This document shows positions 23,465-32,643 of a stretch of DNA of 64,000 nucleotides, piece after piece (positions within the stretch are counted from its first letter, which is position 1; each line of letters begins with the position of its first letter). A program made the position numbers and the translations under genes. The stretch comes from an uncultured Bacteroidota bacterium (lineage in GTDB: Bacteria; Bacteroidota; Bacteroidia; Chitinophagales; Chitinophagaceae), in assembly GCA_903904855.1 (NCBI GenBank), contig CAIVEH010000145.1, positions 1 to 64,000 of the forward strand. The letters are read 5' to 3'. Below the pieces are notes generated by a model. The model was not told where the DNA came from, made no database searches, and worked only from the letters and a program-made list of their open reading frames with translations.

Positions 23465-24475
23465 TTGGACACGCTCACCCACATAGTCTTAGGCGCCTGC
23501 ATTGGCGAAGCCATAGCGGGAAAACAACTCGGCAAAAAAGCTCTGTTGCTCGGTGCCCTTGCTCAAAATATTCCCGATATCGACATCGTAGCCTCTTTCT
23601 GGCTGCCTACCACCACTGACCTGCTCGCCCATCGGGGCATAACCCATTCTATCCTATTTGCGCTTTTAGTAAGCCCGTTGCTGGCCTGGCTATCCCTCCG
23701 TATATTTTCTTCATCCGGTTTATCATCCCGGCGATGGCTGTATTTCTGGAGCATCCAGGTATTCATCCACATCTTTATCGATGCATTCAATGCCTATGGC
23801 ACCGGCTGGTTCGAACCCTTCAGTCATTACCGCGTTTCGTTCAATACCCTCTTCGTTGCAGATCCGCTGCTGAGTATATGGCCGTTGCTGGCGTTGCTTG
23901 CACTGCTTATTGTCAGAAAAAGCAATCCTAAAAGAAAGCTATGGGCCACCATGGCCATAAGCCTCAGTTCCATCTACCTGCTCCTGAGCATTACCTTCAA
24001 ACTTATTATAGACAACAGGGTTACTAAAAATCTTGAAAACAACAAAGAAACATACAGCCGCTACTTCACTACCCCTACCCCACTCAATATACTGCTATGG
24101 TATATTGTAGTGCAGAAAGACTCCGGCTACTCCATAGGCTACAGCTCCGTACTGGATACTAAACCAAATATCAATTACCACTATACCCCCCGAAACGAAG
24201 TCCTACTAGCTCTACCTTGCGATACTTCTGATAAAAACAATCTGATCCGTTTTTCGCAAGGTTATTATACTGCAGAACTCCGGCACGATTCCCTGGTCTT
24301 CAATGTCCTCCGTTTTGGTGAAATACTGGGCTGGGAAAACGAGCATCCGCAATCTGTCTTTTACTACTATCTCCAGTATCCCGCCAATAACAAACTCATA
24401 GTTCAGCGTGGCCGTTTTGCCGGCTGGAACAAAGCTGCCATTAAGAGATTTATCAATCGGATAAGTGGTAATTGA
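23465..24475 (+). CDS. YdjM-like membrane-bound metal-dependent hydrolase
   Basis: 336 residues. The N-terminus MDTLTHIVLGACIGEAI, then PDIDIVASFW and LLAHRGITHSILFAL give the conserved THxxxG, PDxD and HRGxTHS motifs of the YdjM/LexA-binding inner membrane family (PF04307). About five membrane helices lie in residues 60-175; the last 150 residues are a soluble domain. The start is TTG, with a TATCTTTA only a few bases before it, so the mRNA leader may be very short. Next to a PLD gene, a lipid-related role is possible. Confidence 0.82.
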   Translation: MDTLTHIVLGACIGEAIAGKQLGKKALLLGALAQNIPDIDIVASFWLPTTTDLLAHRGITHSILFALLVSPLLAWLSLRIFSSSGLSSRRWLYFWSIQVFIHIFIDAFNAYGTGWFEPFSHYRVSFNTLFVADPLLSIWPLLALLALLIVRKSNPKRKLWATMAISLSSIYLLLSITFKLIIDNRVTKNLENNKETYSRYFTTPTPLNILLWYIVVQKDSGYSIGYSSVLDTKPNINYHYTPRNEVLLALPCDTSDKNNLIRFSQGYYTAELRHDSLVFNVLRFGEILGWENEHPQSVFYYYLQYPANNKLIVQRGRFAGWNKAAIKRFINRISGN

Positions 24476-24560
24476 TAGATGTAAATCAGCTATTTGCAAC
24501 CATAAAGAAGTCGTTTGCAAACCGTGCCTTTGCGCCTTTTCGTGAGCCCTGAATAATTAC

Positions 24561-25757
24561 CTATTCATTCCAGTTCCGCTGCCTGAAATAAAACGTAAAC
24601 AGGAAGAAAATAATGTGCGTCATCTTATACGATAGAAAATAAAAAAACCTTTTCAGTATATTATTGGTCGCATAATACTCTTCCTTCACCACGCGCCTGC
24701 AACTATTATTTATAATACTTTGCAACTGGTCATTTACCGTAATGGCAAGATCAGCATTGTTTACTTCCAGGTTAAGTTCCACACTGGCAAAGGCGCTGAT
24801 GTTGTTCATATTGTATGACCCCCCAGTTATCCAGGCATCATCCCTTACGGCAATTTTACCGTGCAGTATGTTATCCTGGTATTCATATATCTCTATATTA
24901 TTGCGCAGCAGCCTGCCATAGAGGTAGCGCTCGGTATATTTCGATAGCGGCACATCAGCCCTGGCCGTTAGTATCAACTTTATTGTCACGCCCCTTTTCG
25001 ATGCCTTGTCCATTTGCTGAAGCAACCGTTGAGGCGGCCAGAAATAGCCCGTCATCACAGTTACATATTTCTCCGATTGCCGGAACAAATCCCTGAAGCA
25101 CCTGGTAATCTCCGTTTTCTTATACAGCCAGTCGTTTCGCCTTATTCTTATAGCACAACTGTCATTTAATAAGGGAATAGTTCTCTTCAGTGTTATAACA
25201 CAATTTTCCCGCCTTGGCGATCTGTTCCATACCCTGGCACAAACAGCATGCATTTGCCTGGCCACTTCACCCTCGGCATAAAAAGCCCAGTCCAGCCAGG
25301 CCCTTACCGTACCCATATCATTATATCGGTTGCTGATGTTGAGCCCTGCCACCATGCACACAGTGCCGTCGGCTACTACTACCTTATGATGCAGCCTTCG
25401 ACCAAGGTAAAAATGCCCAGATTTGAACACACGGTTAAAAAAAGCAAAATGAATCCCTGCCTTAATTAAGCTATTGGTAAAACTTTCCGACAGGCTTCCC
25501 GATGCATACCCATCCACCAGCAGGTATACAGCTACTTTTCTTTGCACAGCTCTTACCAGCGCGGCAGCCACCTTCCTGCCTGTTTCATCCTCATCAAAAA
25601 TATAGGTATGCAGGTGTAGCGTATGCTGTGCGCTATCAATCATGGCCTCCAGCCGGTCGAAATAGCCGGCACCTCCCTTTATCAGCTCCACTCGGTTGTG
25701 GATACTGAAGATATTTTGACCCACCAGTTGTCTTCCAAATCTTCTTTTGGGAACCAT
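24561..25757 (-). CDS. Phospholipase D / cardiolipin synthase-like protein
   Basis: 398 residues with two HKD motifs: H123-x-K125-x4-D130 (RLHHKVVVAD) and H299-x-K301-x4-D306 (ILHGKIAVRD), each followed by the expected Gly-Ser/Asn segment (GLNISNRY, GGSYNMNN). The LHLHTYIFDEDETG stretch is typical of cardiolipin synthases. Unlike E. coli ClsA there is no N-terminal pair of membrane helices; a short hydrophobic segment lies near the C-terminus instead. It probably joins or exchanges phospholipid headgroups at the membrane. Confidence 0.9.
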   Translation of the reverse strand: MVPKRRFGRQLVGQNIFSIHNRVELIKGGAGYFDRLEAMIDSAQHTLHLHTYIFDEDETGRKVAAALVRAVQRKVAVYLLVDGYASGSLSESFTNSLIKAGIHFAFFNRVFKSGHFYLGRRLHHKVVVADGTVCMVAGLNISNRYNDMGTVRAWLDWAFYAEGEVARQMHAVCARVWNRSPRRENCVITLKRTIPLLNDSCAIRIRRNDWLYKKTEITRCFRDLFRQSEKYVTVMTGYFWPPQRLLQQMDKASKRGVTIKLILTARADVPLSKYTERYLYGRLLRNNIEIYEYQDNILHGKIAVRDDAWITGGSYNMNNISAFASVELNLEVNNADLAITVNDQLQSIINNSCRRVVKEEYYATNNILKRFFYFLSYKMTHIIFFLFTFYFRQRNWNE

Positions 25758-25857
25758 TATTACACTAAATTAGTTCAGATAGCGGACAAAATATTTTTTC
25801 AGAAAAATTTAGTATAAATATAATTATGTCATTACTTTCTATCGGGAAGTTTAACAG

Positions 25858-25995
25858 AATTACAATATTGTCCTGCAATCACTAAAAGCAAAATGGATTT
25901 TGGCAGAATCCGTAAAATACCGTCTTTTAGCGGTATGCTATTTTGAAGATCATTACTAAATTACACCTTCATTCAGCATAAACAATATTGTAATT
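25858..25995. promoter_or_regulatory. Inverted pair of 14-bp sites with a palindromic core before the deamidase gene
   Basis: AATTACAATATTGT (25858-25871) and its exact reverse complement ACAATATTGTAATT (25982-25995). Both contain the 10-bp palindrome ACAATATTGT, with centres 120 bases apart. The second ends 48 bases before the ATG at 26044. The 25758-26043 gap holds no coding frame. The layout is what a looping repressor or paired operator would need. Confidence 0.6.
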
Positions 25996-26043
25996 TTCTG
26001 CTAAACAACAATCATTTCTAAAGCTTACTAAAATTCAAACAAA

Positions 26044-27093
26044 ATGCCCGACAAAAAAATATTTCTTGGAAAAATCACAAATGCCCTGCCTGCCAACATT
26101 TTGGAGGCTGGCGCCGCGCTTAAAAGTCTGCCCGTTGCTCACAGAGTAACCTTTGAGCAAAACCAATCTGCCCTTCTCGATAATAGCAATCCGCGAAGCG
26201 GTGCATGGGCAAAAATGCTCGATTTGCTCCATCATGACAACAGGCCTGTCTATGTCGAGATTGATCCGAAAACCGAAAACATTACCAGGCTGTGTGTGCC
26301 TATGTCCACAAAGGTTGTAGCCATCGATACCAGTGATAAAAAAGAAGTGTTTATCACTTTCGATGGTTCACATGCCCGTCACTCCCTGCACCGCGACAAT
26401 CCGGATTTCGAAAAATTTTCCGGCCTGCTTACTTATGCAAAATCTGCCGGCACACCGTTAATGGTTACGGCTACAATGCATGAGTTTGAGATCATCGATG
26501 TCCGCTTGCTTCCCCCTGCATTTGGTAAAGAAATCGCTATTGGTCCTATTCACCCTATTGTCCCTTCAGTGGCTGTTTCACCGGCAAAAGCCATTGAGCT
26601 TTTCAATATGGTGAACAATCATACCTGCACACCCTGTCATTCCACCTCTAACTGTATACCGTATAAATATCCTTATGATGGTTGCTGGATAAGAGCACAC
26701 CTTATGAGCTTCCTCATGATAGCGGTCGGCGTAACTCCTGAAAAAGTTTGGATAACCGGCAACCTTACAGCCAAATCGAAGAATGTGCCGCAATGCGCTG
26801 TGCACTGGGGATGGCATGTGGCTCCTACCCTGTTGGTAACACAGCATATTGGCCCTGCAGTGCGCATGGTCATCGACCCGTCATTATGTACAGGGCCGGT
26901 AACTGAGGCCGTTTGGAAATCATTACAGGGTGATATACATGCAACCCTGACTCCCTCAACCTGGACTGGCTACCACTATCTCGCAGCTGGAACTGCCACC
27001 CAGGCTCAGGCTAACAACGACATGCAATATTACCGTATACATCTTGATGATTTATGCGCTCATTATGGACCGCCACCCTATAACTGTCCATAA
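26044..27093 (+). CDS. Protein-glutaminase-like deamidase without signal peptide
   Basis: 349 residues. The C-terminal half (about 195-349) resembles protein-glutaminase of Chryseobacterium (Gln deamidase family): IPYKYPYDGCWIRAH with Cys214, WGWHVAP with His258, MVIDPSLCTGPVTEAVWKS with Asp278, the expected Cys-His-Asp triad, and ITGNL as in YGNLKAS. The first 190 residues may be the pro-region that blocks the active site in the known enzyme. The reaction converts protein glutamine to glutamate. The N-terminus MPDKKIFLGKITNALPAN has no hydrophobic signal, unlike the secreted relative, so the protein is cytoplasmic or leaves by another route. It is followed by two terminators. Confidence 0.85.
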   Translation: MPDKKIFLGKITNALPANILEAGAALKSLPVAHRVTFEQNQSALLDNSNPRSGAWAKMLDLLHHDNRPVYVEIDPKTENITRLCVPMSTKVVAIDTSDKKEVFITFDGSHARHSLHRDNPDFEKFSGLLTYAKSAGTPLMVTATMHEFEIIDVRLLPPAFGKEIAIGPIHPIVPSVAVSPAKAIELFNMVNNHTCTPCHSTSNCIPYKYPYDGCWIRAHLMSFLMIAVGVTPEKVWITGNLTAKSKNVPQCAVHWGWHVAPTLLVTQHIGPAVRMVIDPSLCTGPVTEAVWKSLQGDIHATLTPSTWTGYHYLAAGTATQAQANNDMQYYRIHLDDLCAHYGPPPYNCP

Positions 27094-27126
27094 TTAAACA
27101 TCTCCTTTTCTAATTTCTAACATTTT

Positions 27127-27162
27127 AAGGTTGCTGGTGTTAATCACTTTCAACCTTTTTTT
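27127..27162 (+). terminator. Terminator of the deamidase gene
   Basis: AAGGTTG (27127-27133) and CAACCTT (27151-27157) pair around a 17-base loop, followed by a T-run to 27162. Confidence 0.7.
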
Positions 27163-27218
27163 ATGATTCGTAATAACTGGGAATTAATAAACAGTATTTT
27201 AATTCACAGAACAATACG

Positions 27219-27277
27219 CTCATTAGGCTGAGCAACATTTATTATTTAATTTTATGATCAGCCTGAGATTTTTTTTT
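27219..27277 (+). terminator. Second terminator-like hairpin
   Basis: CTC-AGGCTGA (27219-27221 and 27225-27231) pairs with TCAGCCTGAG (27258-27267), then nine T. The loop is 26 bases. Why two plus-strand terminators stand in tandem is unclear; they may insulate the next gene. Confidence 0.55.
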
Positions 27278-27400
27278 ACCATTTAATTTAACACAGGAAC
27301 CTGGTAGTTTAGTCAAAAATGCCAGAATAAAAAATCGCTTTTGATCCTCGATATTTTATTGCCGAACCTATTCTTAAACTGTAACTTCAAATAATTAACT

Positions 27401-29704
27401 ATGAACCGAAATCTTCTGCTGACAATCTTTTTTCTGACTGCAACCTGCACCTTTTCGCTGGCACAGCCATCGTGGCAGTGGGGCCGCGGAGATCATGTCA
27501 CACGTGGCGAAGGTTACCCTGTTACAACAGATCGTTTTGGAAATGTTTTTGCAGTGCACATAGACTATGGCGCCTATTCAGATACAGGCATAGTATCTTT
27601 CGGAAGTGTGTCCGGCCCGGCGAAAACAGCCGGCATTATGCAGAGCGTGTGGGTTAAATTCGATTCAGCTGGTACTCCCATTTGGGCAGGTGGCAATACT
27701 GGCGGGTTTGCAAAGGTAACAGGTATCACAACCGATCATACCGGTAACCTTATCGTGTATGGCTCCTTTCACGATAGCCTCATCATCGGTTCGCATCATA
27801 TAGCCATAGGTAATTATTACAGCTATTTTATTGCCAAGGTCGATTTGTCTGGGTCAGTTTTATGGGTTGCCCATGATGCAGCCTCCACCTTCATTGGGCC
27901 GGGGCATGTTACCACAGACAGCGCTGATAATATTTATATCACAGGTACTATTACTGATTCACCCGGTACAGTTACTACAATAGGTGCCGATACTATGCAC
28001 CATGTAGTGTATGCTGCAAAATATTTACCATCAGGTACGCCTGCATGGGCATCATCTATAGCCACAGATATGGCAATAGGTATTGCAGTTACTTCTGGCG
28101 GCGCTGTATACATTTGCGGTAATTTTCAGGCGCCATCTGTAACAATCGGCTCCTCGGTCATTTATGATCCCTACATGTTCAGCAATTGTTATTTGGCCGA
28201 ATTTTCACCTGCGGGAATACCGATATGGGCAGAAGCCGCAACAGGCAGCGATGCCTCCTATGCTTTCGACCTGGCTAAGGATGATTTCGACAATCTATAT
28301 CTTACCGGTTATTATGCCGATACTTCCATTACTTTCGGCACAATAACAGCCACCAGCCCATATCCAGCATGGGGGTATGGTGTCTTATATTTGTTCAAGT
28401 TCAGCCCGGCACACCTGGCGCTCTGGGGTAAATCTATAGCATCGCATTCCGAATCTGTTATAGGCTGGAGTGTGGCCACAAGCTCCTGTGCCAGCCAGGT
28501 GTGGGTAACGGGTAGGTTTGTTGCCCCTGTCAATATCGATGGGCATATATTAAGCCCGCCTACCGGGTCTCCCGATCCTTGCTTTATTGCCGGCTATAAT
28601 ACATCTGGAACCTTGGCTGGTTATACATGTCTTAGATCCGGCAGCGATGATTTTAGCGGCATTGCATGCGACAGGTCTGGCAATGTGTTCGTCTCCGGCG
28701 ATTACGAGACCGGCAACATAGTGATAGGGCCAGACACATTGCGGGGTGCAAATCCAATTGATGAGTATATGTTCGTGGCCAAATATGGATTCCCCTCAGA
28801 TACAATGTACACACATAATGATTCAACCATTTGCGGATCCGGTAGTTTAACACTCACTGCGCCTATGGGATATACTGGTTATTTCTGGAACGACAGTGAA
28901 GCAACACAAAACCGTACTGTATCGGGCCCGGGTAATTATAGGGTATACTGTACAGTCTGCAACCATGTTCTGATCGATACTTTCCATGTGGTCAATGGAA
29001 TCGATTCCATTTTTAGCCGTCGCGATACCTCAGTATGTGTGTTAGCCGAACATCCTGTTTTATTAATTATTGCACCATTCGGAGGCTCAGGCTACCACTG
29101 GAGCAACGGTGATACACTTACAACCGATTCCATATACACTGCGGGTATCTATTGGGTGAATTATCATTTAGGATGCACCTTTTATTCAGACACTATCAAC
29201 GTTATTTTCAATTTTCTGCCTTCACCTATTACCGGCAAGGACACCATTTGTATAGGAAATCTGACAACCCTTCATGATGCCACAACCGGTGGCATATGGA
29301 GCAGCAGCAATACAGCTGTTGCTACGGTTGGCACATCAGGCATTGTAAGCGGCATATCCTCCGGCACAGCTACTATAACTTATAGTACAGGATGCTTTGT
29401 TACTAAAAATATTACAGTAGTCTCCCCACCTTGCGTTAACTATTTACCCGAACCAGAGGCAGCAGGAAATACAGTAGAATTATACCCTATCCCTGCATCC
29501 GGCAACCTGACAATCAAAGCTGATGAACATATATTCAACTCATTTTCCATCACAAACAGCATTGGGCAGTTACTAGCCTTCTATAGGATGGATACGCCGG
29601 AAATACCAATAGATGTAAGTATGTTTCCTCCGGGCTTGTATGTATTGCAGATGCATGATAAACAGGGACAGGAACACAGGTTTAAATTCGTTATAAACAG
29701 ATGA
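27401..29704 (+). CDS. Secreted propeller-like protein with Ig-like repeat and T9SS sorting domain
   Basis: 767 residues. Signal peptide 1-21 (ending CTFSLAQ). Residues 30-470 repeat units of the form TTDSADNIYITGTI, CDRSGNVFVSGDY, KDDFDNLYLTGYY, the SBBP-type beta-propeller pattern. Residues 475-600 hold two short PKD-like segments (GYTGYFWNDSE, GSGYHWSNGD). One Ig-like repeat (DTICIGNLTTLHDATTGGIW, GTATITYSTGCF, about residues 608-675) is nearly identical in layout to the modules of the giant adhesin. The end, VELYPIPASGNLTI to GLYVLQMHDKQG, is a type A sorting domain. It is a surface or secreted protein with unknown ligand. Confidence 0.88.
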   Translation: MNRNLLLTIFFLTATCTFSLAQPSWQWGRGDHVTRGEGYPVTTDRFGNVFAVHIDYGAYSDTGIVSFGSVSGPAKTAGIMQSVWVKFDSAGTPIWAGGNTGGFAKVTGITTDHTGNLIVYGSFHDSLIIGSHHIAIGNYYSYFIAKVDLSGSVLWVAHDAASTFIGPGHVTTDSADNIYITGTITDSPGTVTTIGADTMHHVVYAAKYLPSGTPAWASSIATDMAIGIAVTSGGAVYICGNFQAPSVTIGSSVIYDPYMFSNCYLAEFSPAGIPIWAEAATGSDASYAFDLAKDDFDNLYLTGYYADTSITFGTITATSPYPAWGYGVLYLFKFSPAHLALWGKSIASHSESVIGWSVATSSCASQVWVTGRFVAPVNIDGHILSPPTGSPDPCFIAGYNTSGTLAGYTCLRSGSDDFSGIACDRSGNVFVSGDYETGNIVIGPDTLRGANPIDEYMFVAKYGFPSDTMYTHNDSTICGSGSLTLTAPMGYTGYFWNDSEATQNRTVSGPGNYRVYCTVCNHVLIDTFHVVNGIDSIFSRRDTSVCVLAEHPVLLIIAPFGGSGYHWSNGDTLTTDSIYTAGIYWVNYHLGCTFYSDTINVIFNFLPSPITGKDTICIGNLTTLHDATTGGIWSSSNTAVATVGTSGIVSGISSGTATITYSTGCFVTKNITVVSPPCVNYLPEPEAAGNTVELYPIPASGNLTIKADEHIFNSFSITNSIGQLLAFYRMDTPEIPIDVSMFPPGLYVLQMHDKQGQEHRFKFVINR

Positions 29705-29865
29705 GAATTTTTCCCTGAGTCTATCCGGAGAAGATCATATATCCTAGTTTAATATCCTTAAAGCCTGAACAATAAAAGTTTGGGGCCATATGGCAATAGC
29801 GAAACTTGGTTCATCAAATAGGCACTGCCAAACCTACCAATCTTAACATATGTGAATACCGTTAT

Positions 29866-29897
29866 TTTGCACTAACAGCCGAATAGTACTATATTTA
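29866..29897 (+). promoter_or_regulatory. Promoter of the DUF6600 gene
   Basis: TTTG (29866-29869) and TATATTTA (29890-29897, seven of eight to TAnnTTTG) with 20 bases between; the gene starts 66 bases later. Confidence 0.55.
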
Positions 29898-29962
29898 CAG
29901 CTTATATAAGACTGCCCATACCGGGTGGTGTGGGTTACTCTTGTACTGAATCTTAATAATAT

Positions 29963-31237
29963 ATGGAATTCAAAAAATCGGGCATAAAAAAAACGGGGCT
30001 GCAGGTAGCAGGTATTCTGGTATTGTTGATTGCGCTTTGCGTGGCCGGTCCGGCACCAAAAGCTATTGCTCAATACGAAAACTCATATGTTTCCTACAAC
30101 GATTTCTACCAGAATCTCGCCCCTTATGGCCAGTGGATAGAAGATCCGAAATATGGTTATGTATGGTCGCCAAATGTAGATGGCAGCTTCAGGCCATACT
30201 ATACAAGCGGCCACTGGGCCATGACCGATTATGGCAATACCTGGATATCGGATTTCCCCTGGGGCTGGGCTTGCTTTCATTATGGCCGCTGGACATTTGA
30301 TAACTACTATGGCTGGATCTGGATTCCTGGGACTACGTGGGGGCCGGCCTGGGTAAGCTGGCGCGATGCCGATGGCACTTTCGGCTGGTCGCCTCTCGAT
30401 CCCGATTATGACTTCAGTAATTCATTCGGAGATTATATGTGCCCCAACGACTGGTGGGTGTTTATACCTTACCAGTATCTTTATTCTGGTAATTATTACC
30501 GTTACTGGAATGGACCGCATGGCAATTCACACATCATCAAAAATTCACATTTCGTCAATAATACCTACGAAAACAACCACATCACTTTTGTATCTGGTCC
30601 GCGTGTAAAGGATATAGAAAATAGTACACACAAAACAGTGCCGGTTTTCCACATCAAAAACTCTACAAACCTGAATACAAGAGTGCATGGTAATGAGATA
30701 AAAATGTTCCGCCCTGCCGAGATAAGGCCGGTAGCTACCAATGTGGGCCAACGCAGCATTCCACCAAATGTGGTAGCTGCCCCGCAACCCGTGAAAACAC
30801 GCCAGGCTGTTAATGCCGGGCAAACTACCCCACCCCAGTTCCGCAACAACATTCCACCCGAAAATATCAGGCAGGAAACCCCTGGTGTCAACATTAACAA
30901 AGTAGCAGAACCAGCCAAACCAACTCCCCGCTACGATAATAATCCGTATGAGTGGGATGTAAACAGGTCAGTACCCCAGAGAAAGGCACAGGATAGAAAT
31001 ATAGAGGACGAAGAAAATTCTCGCCAGGCTCCGGCACCTCAAAGGCAGGCTCCGGCACCACAAAGACAAGCGCCTGCTCCGCAACCTGCCCCACAGAGAC
31101 AAGCTCAGCCTCAGCAACCAGCCCCTCAAAGGCAGGCACCCGCTCCTCAACCAGCGCCGCAAAGGCAGGCTCCGGCACCGCAACCTCAGCGCCAGGCACC
31201 TGCACCAGCCCCTCAAAGGCCTGCAGGTAAAAGGTAA
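29963..31237 (+). CDS. DUF6600 family protein with Pro/Ala/Gln/Arg-rich tail
   Basis: 424 residues. Signal or anchor segment at 14-37 (VAGILVLLIALCVAG, ending AIAQ). Residues 40-175 carry the Trp/Tyr-rich DUF6600 pattern: LAPYGQWIEDPKYGYVWSP, FPWGWACFHYGRW, GWIWIPGTTWGPAWVSW, GWSPLDP. From residue 355 the chain is a low-complexity run of RQAPAPQ-type units (about ten). The protein is probably periplasmic or surface-linked; in this family function is unassigned. The repetitive tail is disordered and strongly basic, and could bind polyanionic envelope polymers. Confidence 0.85.
   Translation: MEFKKSGIKKTGLQVAGILVLLIALCVAGPAPKAIAQYENSYVSYNDFYQNLAPYGQWIEDPKYGYVWSPNVDGSFRPYYTSGHWAMTDYGNTWISDFPWGWACFHYGRWTFDNYYGWIWIPGTTWGPAWVSWRDADGTFGWSPLDPDYDFSNSFGDYMCPNDWWVFIPYQYLYSGNYYRYWNGPHGNSHIIKNSHFVNNTYENNHITFVSGPRVKDIENSTHKTVPVFHIKNSTNLNTRVHGNEIKMFRPAEIRPVATNVGQRSIPPNVVAAPQPVKTRQAVNAGQTTPPQFRNNIPPENIRQETPGVNINKVAEPAKPTPRYDNNPYEWDVNRSVPQRKAQDRNIEDEENSRQAPAPQRQAPAPQRQAPAPQPAPQRQAQPQQPAPQRQAPAPQPAPQRQAPAPQPQRQAPAPAPQRPAGKR
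31021..31218 (+). repeat. Low-complexity in-gene repeats coding for RQAPAPQ units
   Basis: Variants of the 21-base unit CGCCAGGCTCCGGCACCTCAA recur with CCTGCTCC and CAACCTGCCCC insertions. Likely prone to length variation. Long open frames on the opposite strand here are by-products of composition. Confidence 0.7.
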
Positions 31238-31288
31238 AAATAGTTGCTATCCGGATTTGAATTTGCAATAAAAACGAGAATACATGCC

Positions 31289-32395
31289 TCAGAACCTCGG
31301 ACAAGGTATCTTTTTATCATACCCCCTGTTTTTAGGGTAGGTCCCTGATAATACCGCAGTTAATTCAAGGCCTCCATGCCCGTTACTTGCCGGTGTAAGC
31401 GATGATACATTTATATCATAACTCATACCCACTGCCAGGCCCTTTATCTTGAGCTTTACTGTAGGTATAATAGCATCCTGAAACCGGTAAAACAAGCCAC
31501 CCGAAACAGTATAAACCGGGTCTGCCAATGCAGAAAATGACCGGTAACCTATAAGGCATCCTGCTACAATCTCTGTATAAGTACCTTGGTTGGCATAATT
31601 GCCATGCGCCTGCAGCAATACATTGTCATTAATATCTTTTGCCACAGATGCGTTTACATTGATCCGTACATTCTGTATGTACTTATAATCGCGGTAGTAC
31701 GAAAATGTAGGTTGGGAAAAGTGATATCCCGATATCCCTATCATATAGGTTACATCTTTCAAGGTACCCGGACTCACATTATAATTTATCCCTGCACCAA
31801 TATCCATAATCGTCATCCGAGGTATAGGCAAGCTCTCAAGAGTCGGGTTACCCGGATTAAAAAATCCATTCTGAAATTGGTTATTGAAAGTTGCCTTTGT
31901 TGGGTCAAACGAATACTGTATATACCCTCCGGTAAAGCCAATAGAGATATAAGAGTTATTCCGCTGATCCAGTTGCTTGTTGATAGTGATAGCAGGGTAG
32001 ATTGCAGTTATTTTCTGGGCAAGGTCACCTGCTTCATCCACATAGCCCAGCAAACCAAAACTCAGAAAATCGTACGAGTTCCGGCCCAGTGCAAAACGGT
32101 ATTCTGTGCTTAATAACATAGTTTGGAAAGGATTCGTAATAGTACTCCACTGGCTTCGATAGTAAGCGCTGAATTTATAATTATCAGAGAACACTCCTGT
32201 AAGCGCCGGATTGCGGAGTATAGTTGTTTCGTAAAACTGGGAAAAGTGAATATCAGCCTGGGCAGTTGATCTTGTGAAAGGGAATACAGATAATAGGATA
32301 AAAAATAGCAATAGACATCTGATTGCTGCACAATTTTCATGCGCAGTATTCATTAGAATCCTGGTTTTATACGGTTTCTTATGGTCAGAAAGCAT
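31289..32395 (-). CDS. PorP/SprF family outer membrane protein (T9SS)
   Basis: 368 residues. Signal sequence ends RSTAQA; a later ATG at 32353 would give a shorter leader and is possible. The mature start DIHFSQFYETTILRNPALTGVF is the family signature (HFSQF, NPAxxG). A beta-barrel follows, with YKFSAYYRSQWST, GLLGYVDEAG, and the ending KLKIKGLAVGMSYDIN. PorP/SprF proteins take part in secretion or attachment of T9SS cargo. It lies 248 bases downstream of the giant adhesin on the same strand, matching the sprB-sprF order in Flavobacterium. Confidence 0.92.
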   Translation of the reverse strand: MLSDHKKPYKTRILMNTAHENCAAIRCLLLFFILLSVFPFTRSTAQADIHFSQFYETTILRNPALTGVFSDNYKFSAYYRSQWSTITNPFQTMLLSTEYRFALGRNSYDFLSFGLLGYVDEAGDLAQKITAIYPAITINKQLDQRNNSYISIGFTGGYIQYSFDPTKATFNNQFQNGFFNPGNPTLESLPIPRMTIMDIGAGINYNVSPGTLKDVTYMIGISGYHFSQPTFSYYRDYKYIQNVRINVNASVAKDINDNVLLQAHGNYANQGTYTEIVAGCLIGYRSFSALADPVYTVSGGLFYRFQDAIIPTVKLKIKGLAVGMSYDINVSSLTPASNGHGGLELTAVLSGTYPKNRGYDKKIPCPRF

Positions 32396-32643
32396 TGATT
32401 CTTTTATAGTGATTGAATTATGATGTCCGAAGTTAGTGAGAATGTCAAAATAAGTTCCAATAAGTTGGATAGTTATTTTTCATTTATGCGAGGCGCAAAA
32501 TCCGCAAATAGCAAGTTATTAAAGGACTTTTGCAACGGAGCAGAAATGGAAAAGAACATTCAAATTACGGAAGTTATTTTAATATTCCCACTAAATTAAA
32601 AGATTTAAAACATTGACATCCAGAAAGGCATATCGTCCATAGC

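Noticed and set aside
30894-31304. 136-codon minus frame opposite the DUF6600 tail
   Set aside because: Long open frames here are produced by the GC-rich Pro/Ala/Gln repeat; the plus frame carries the real gene.
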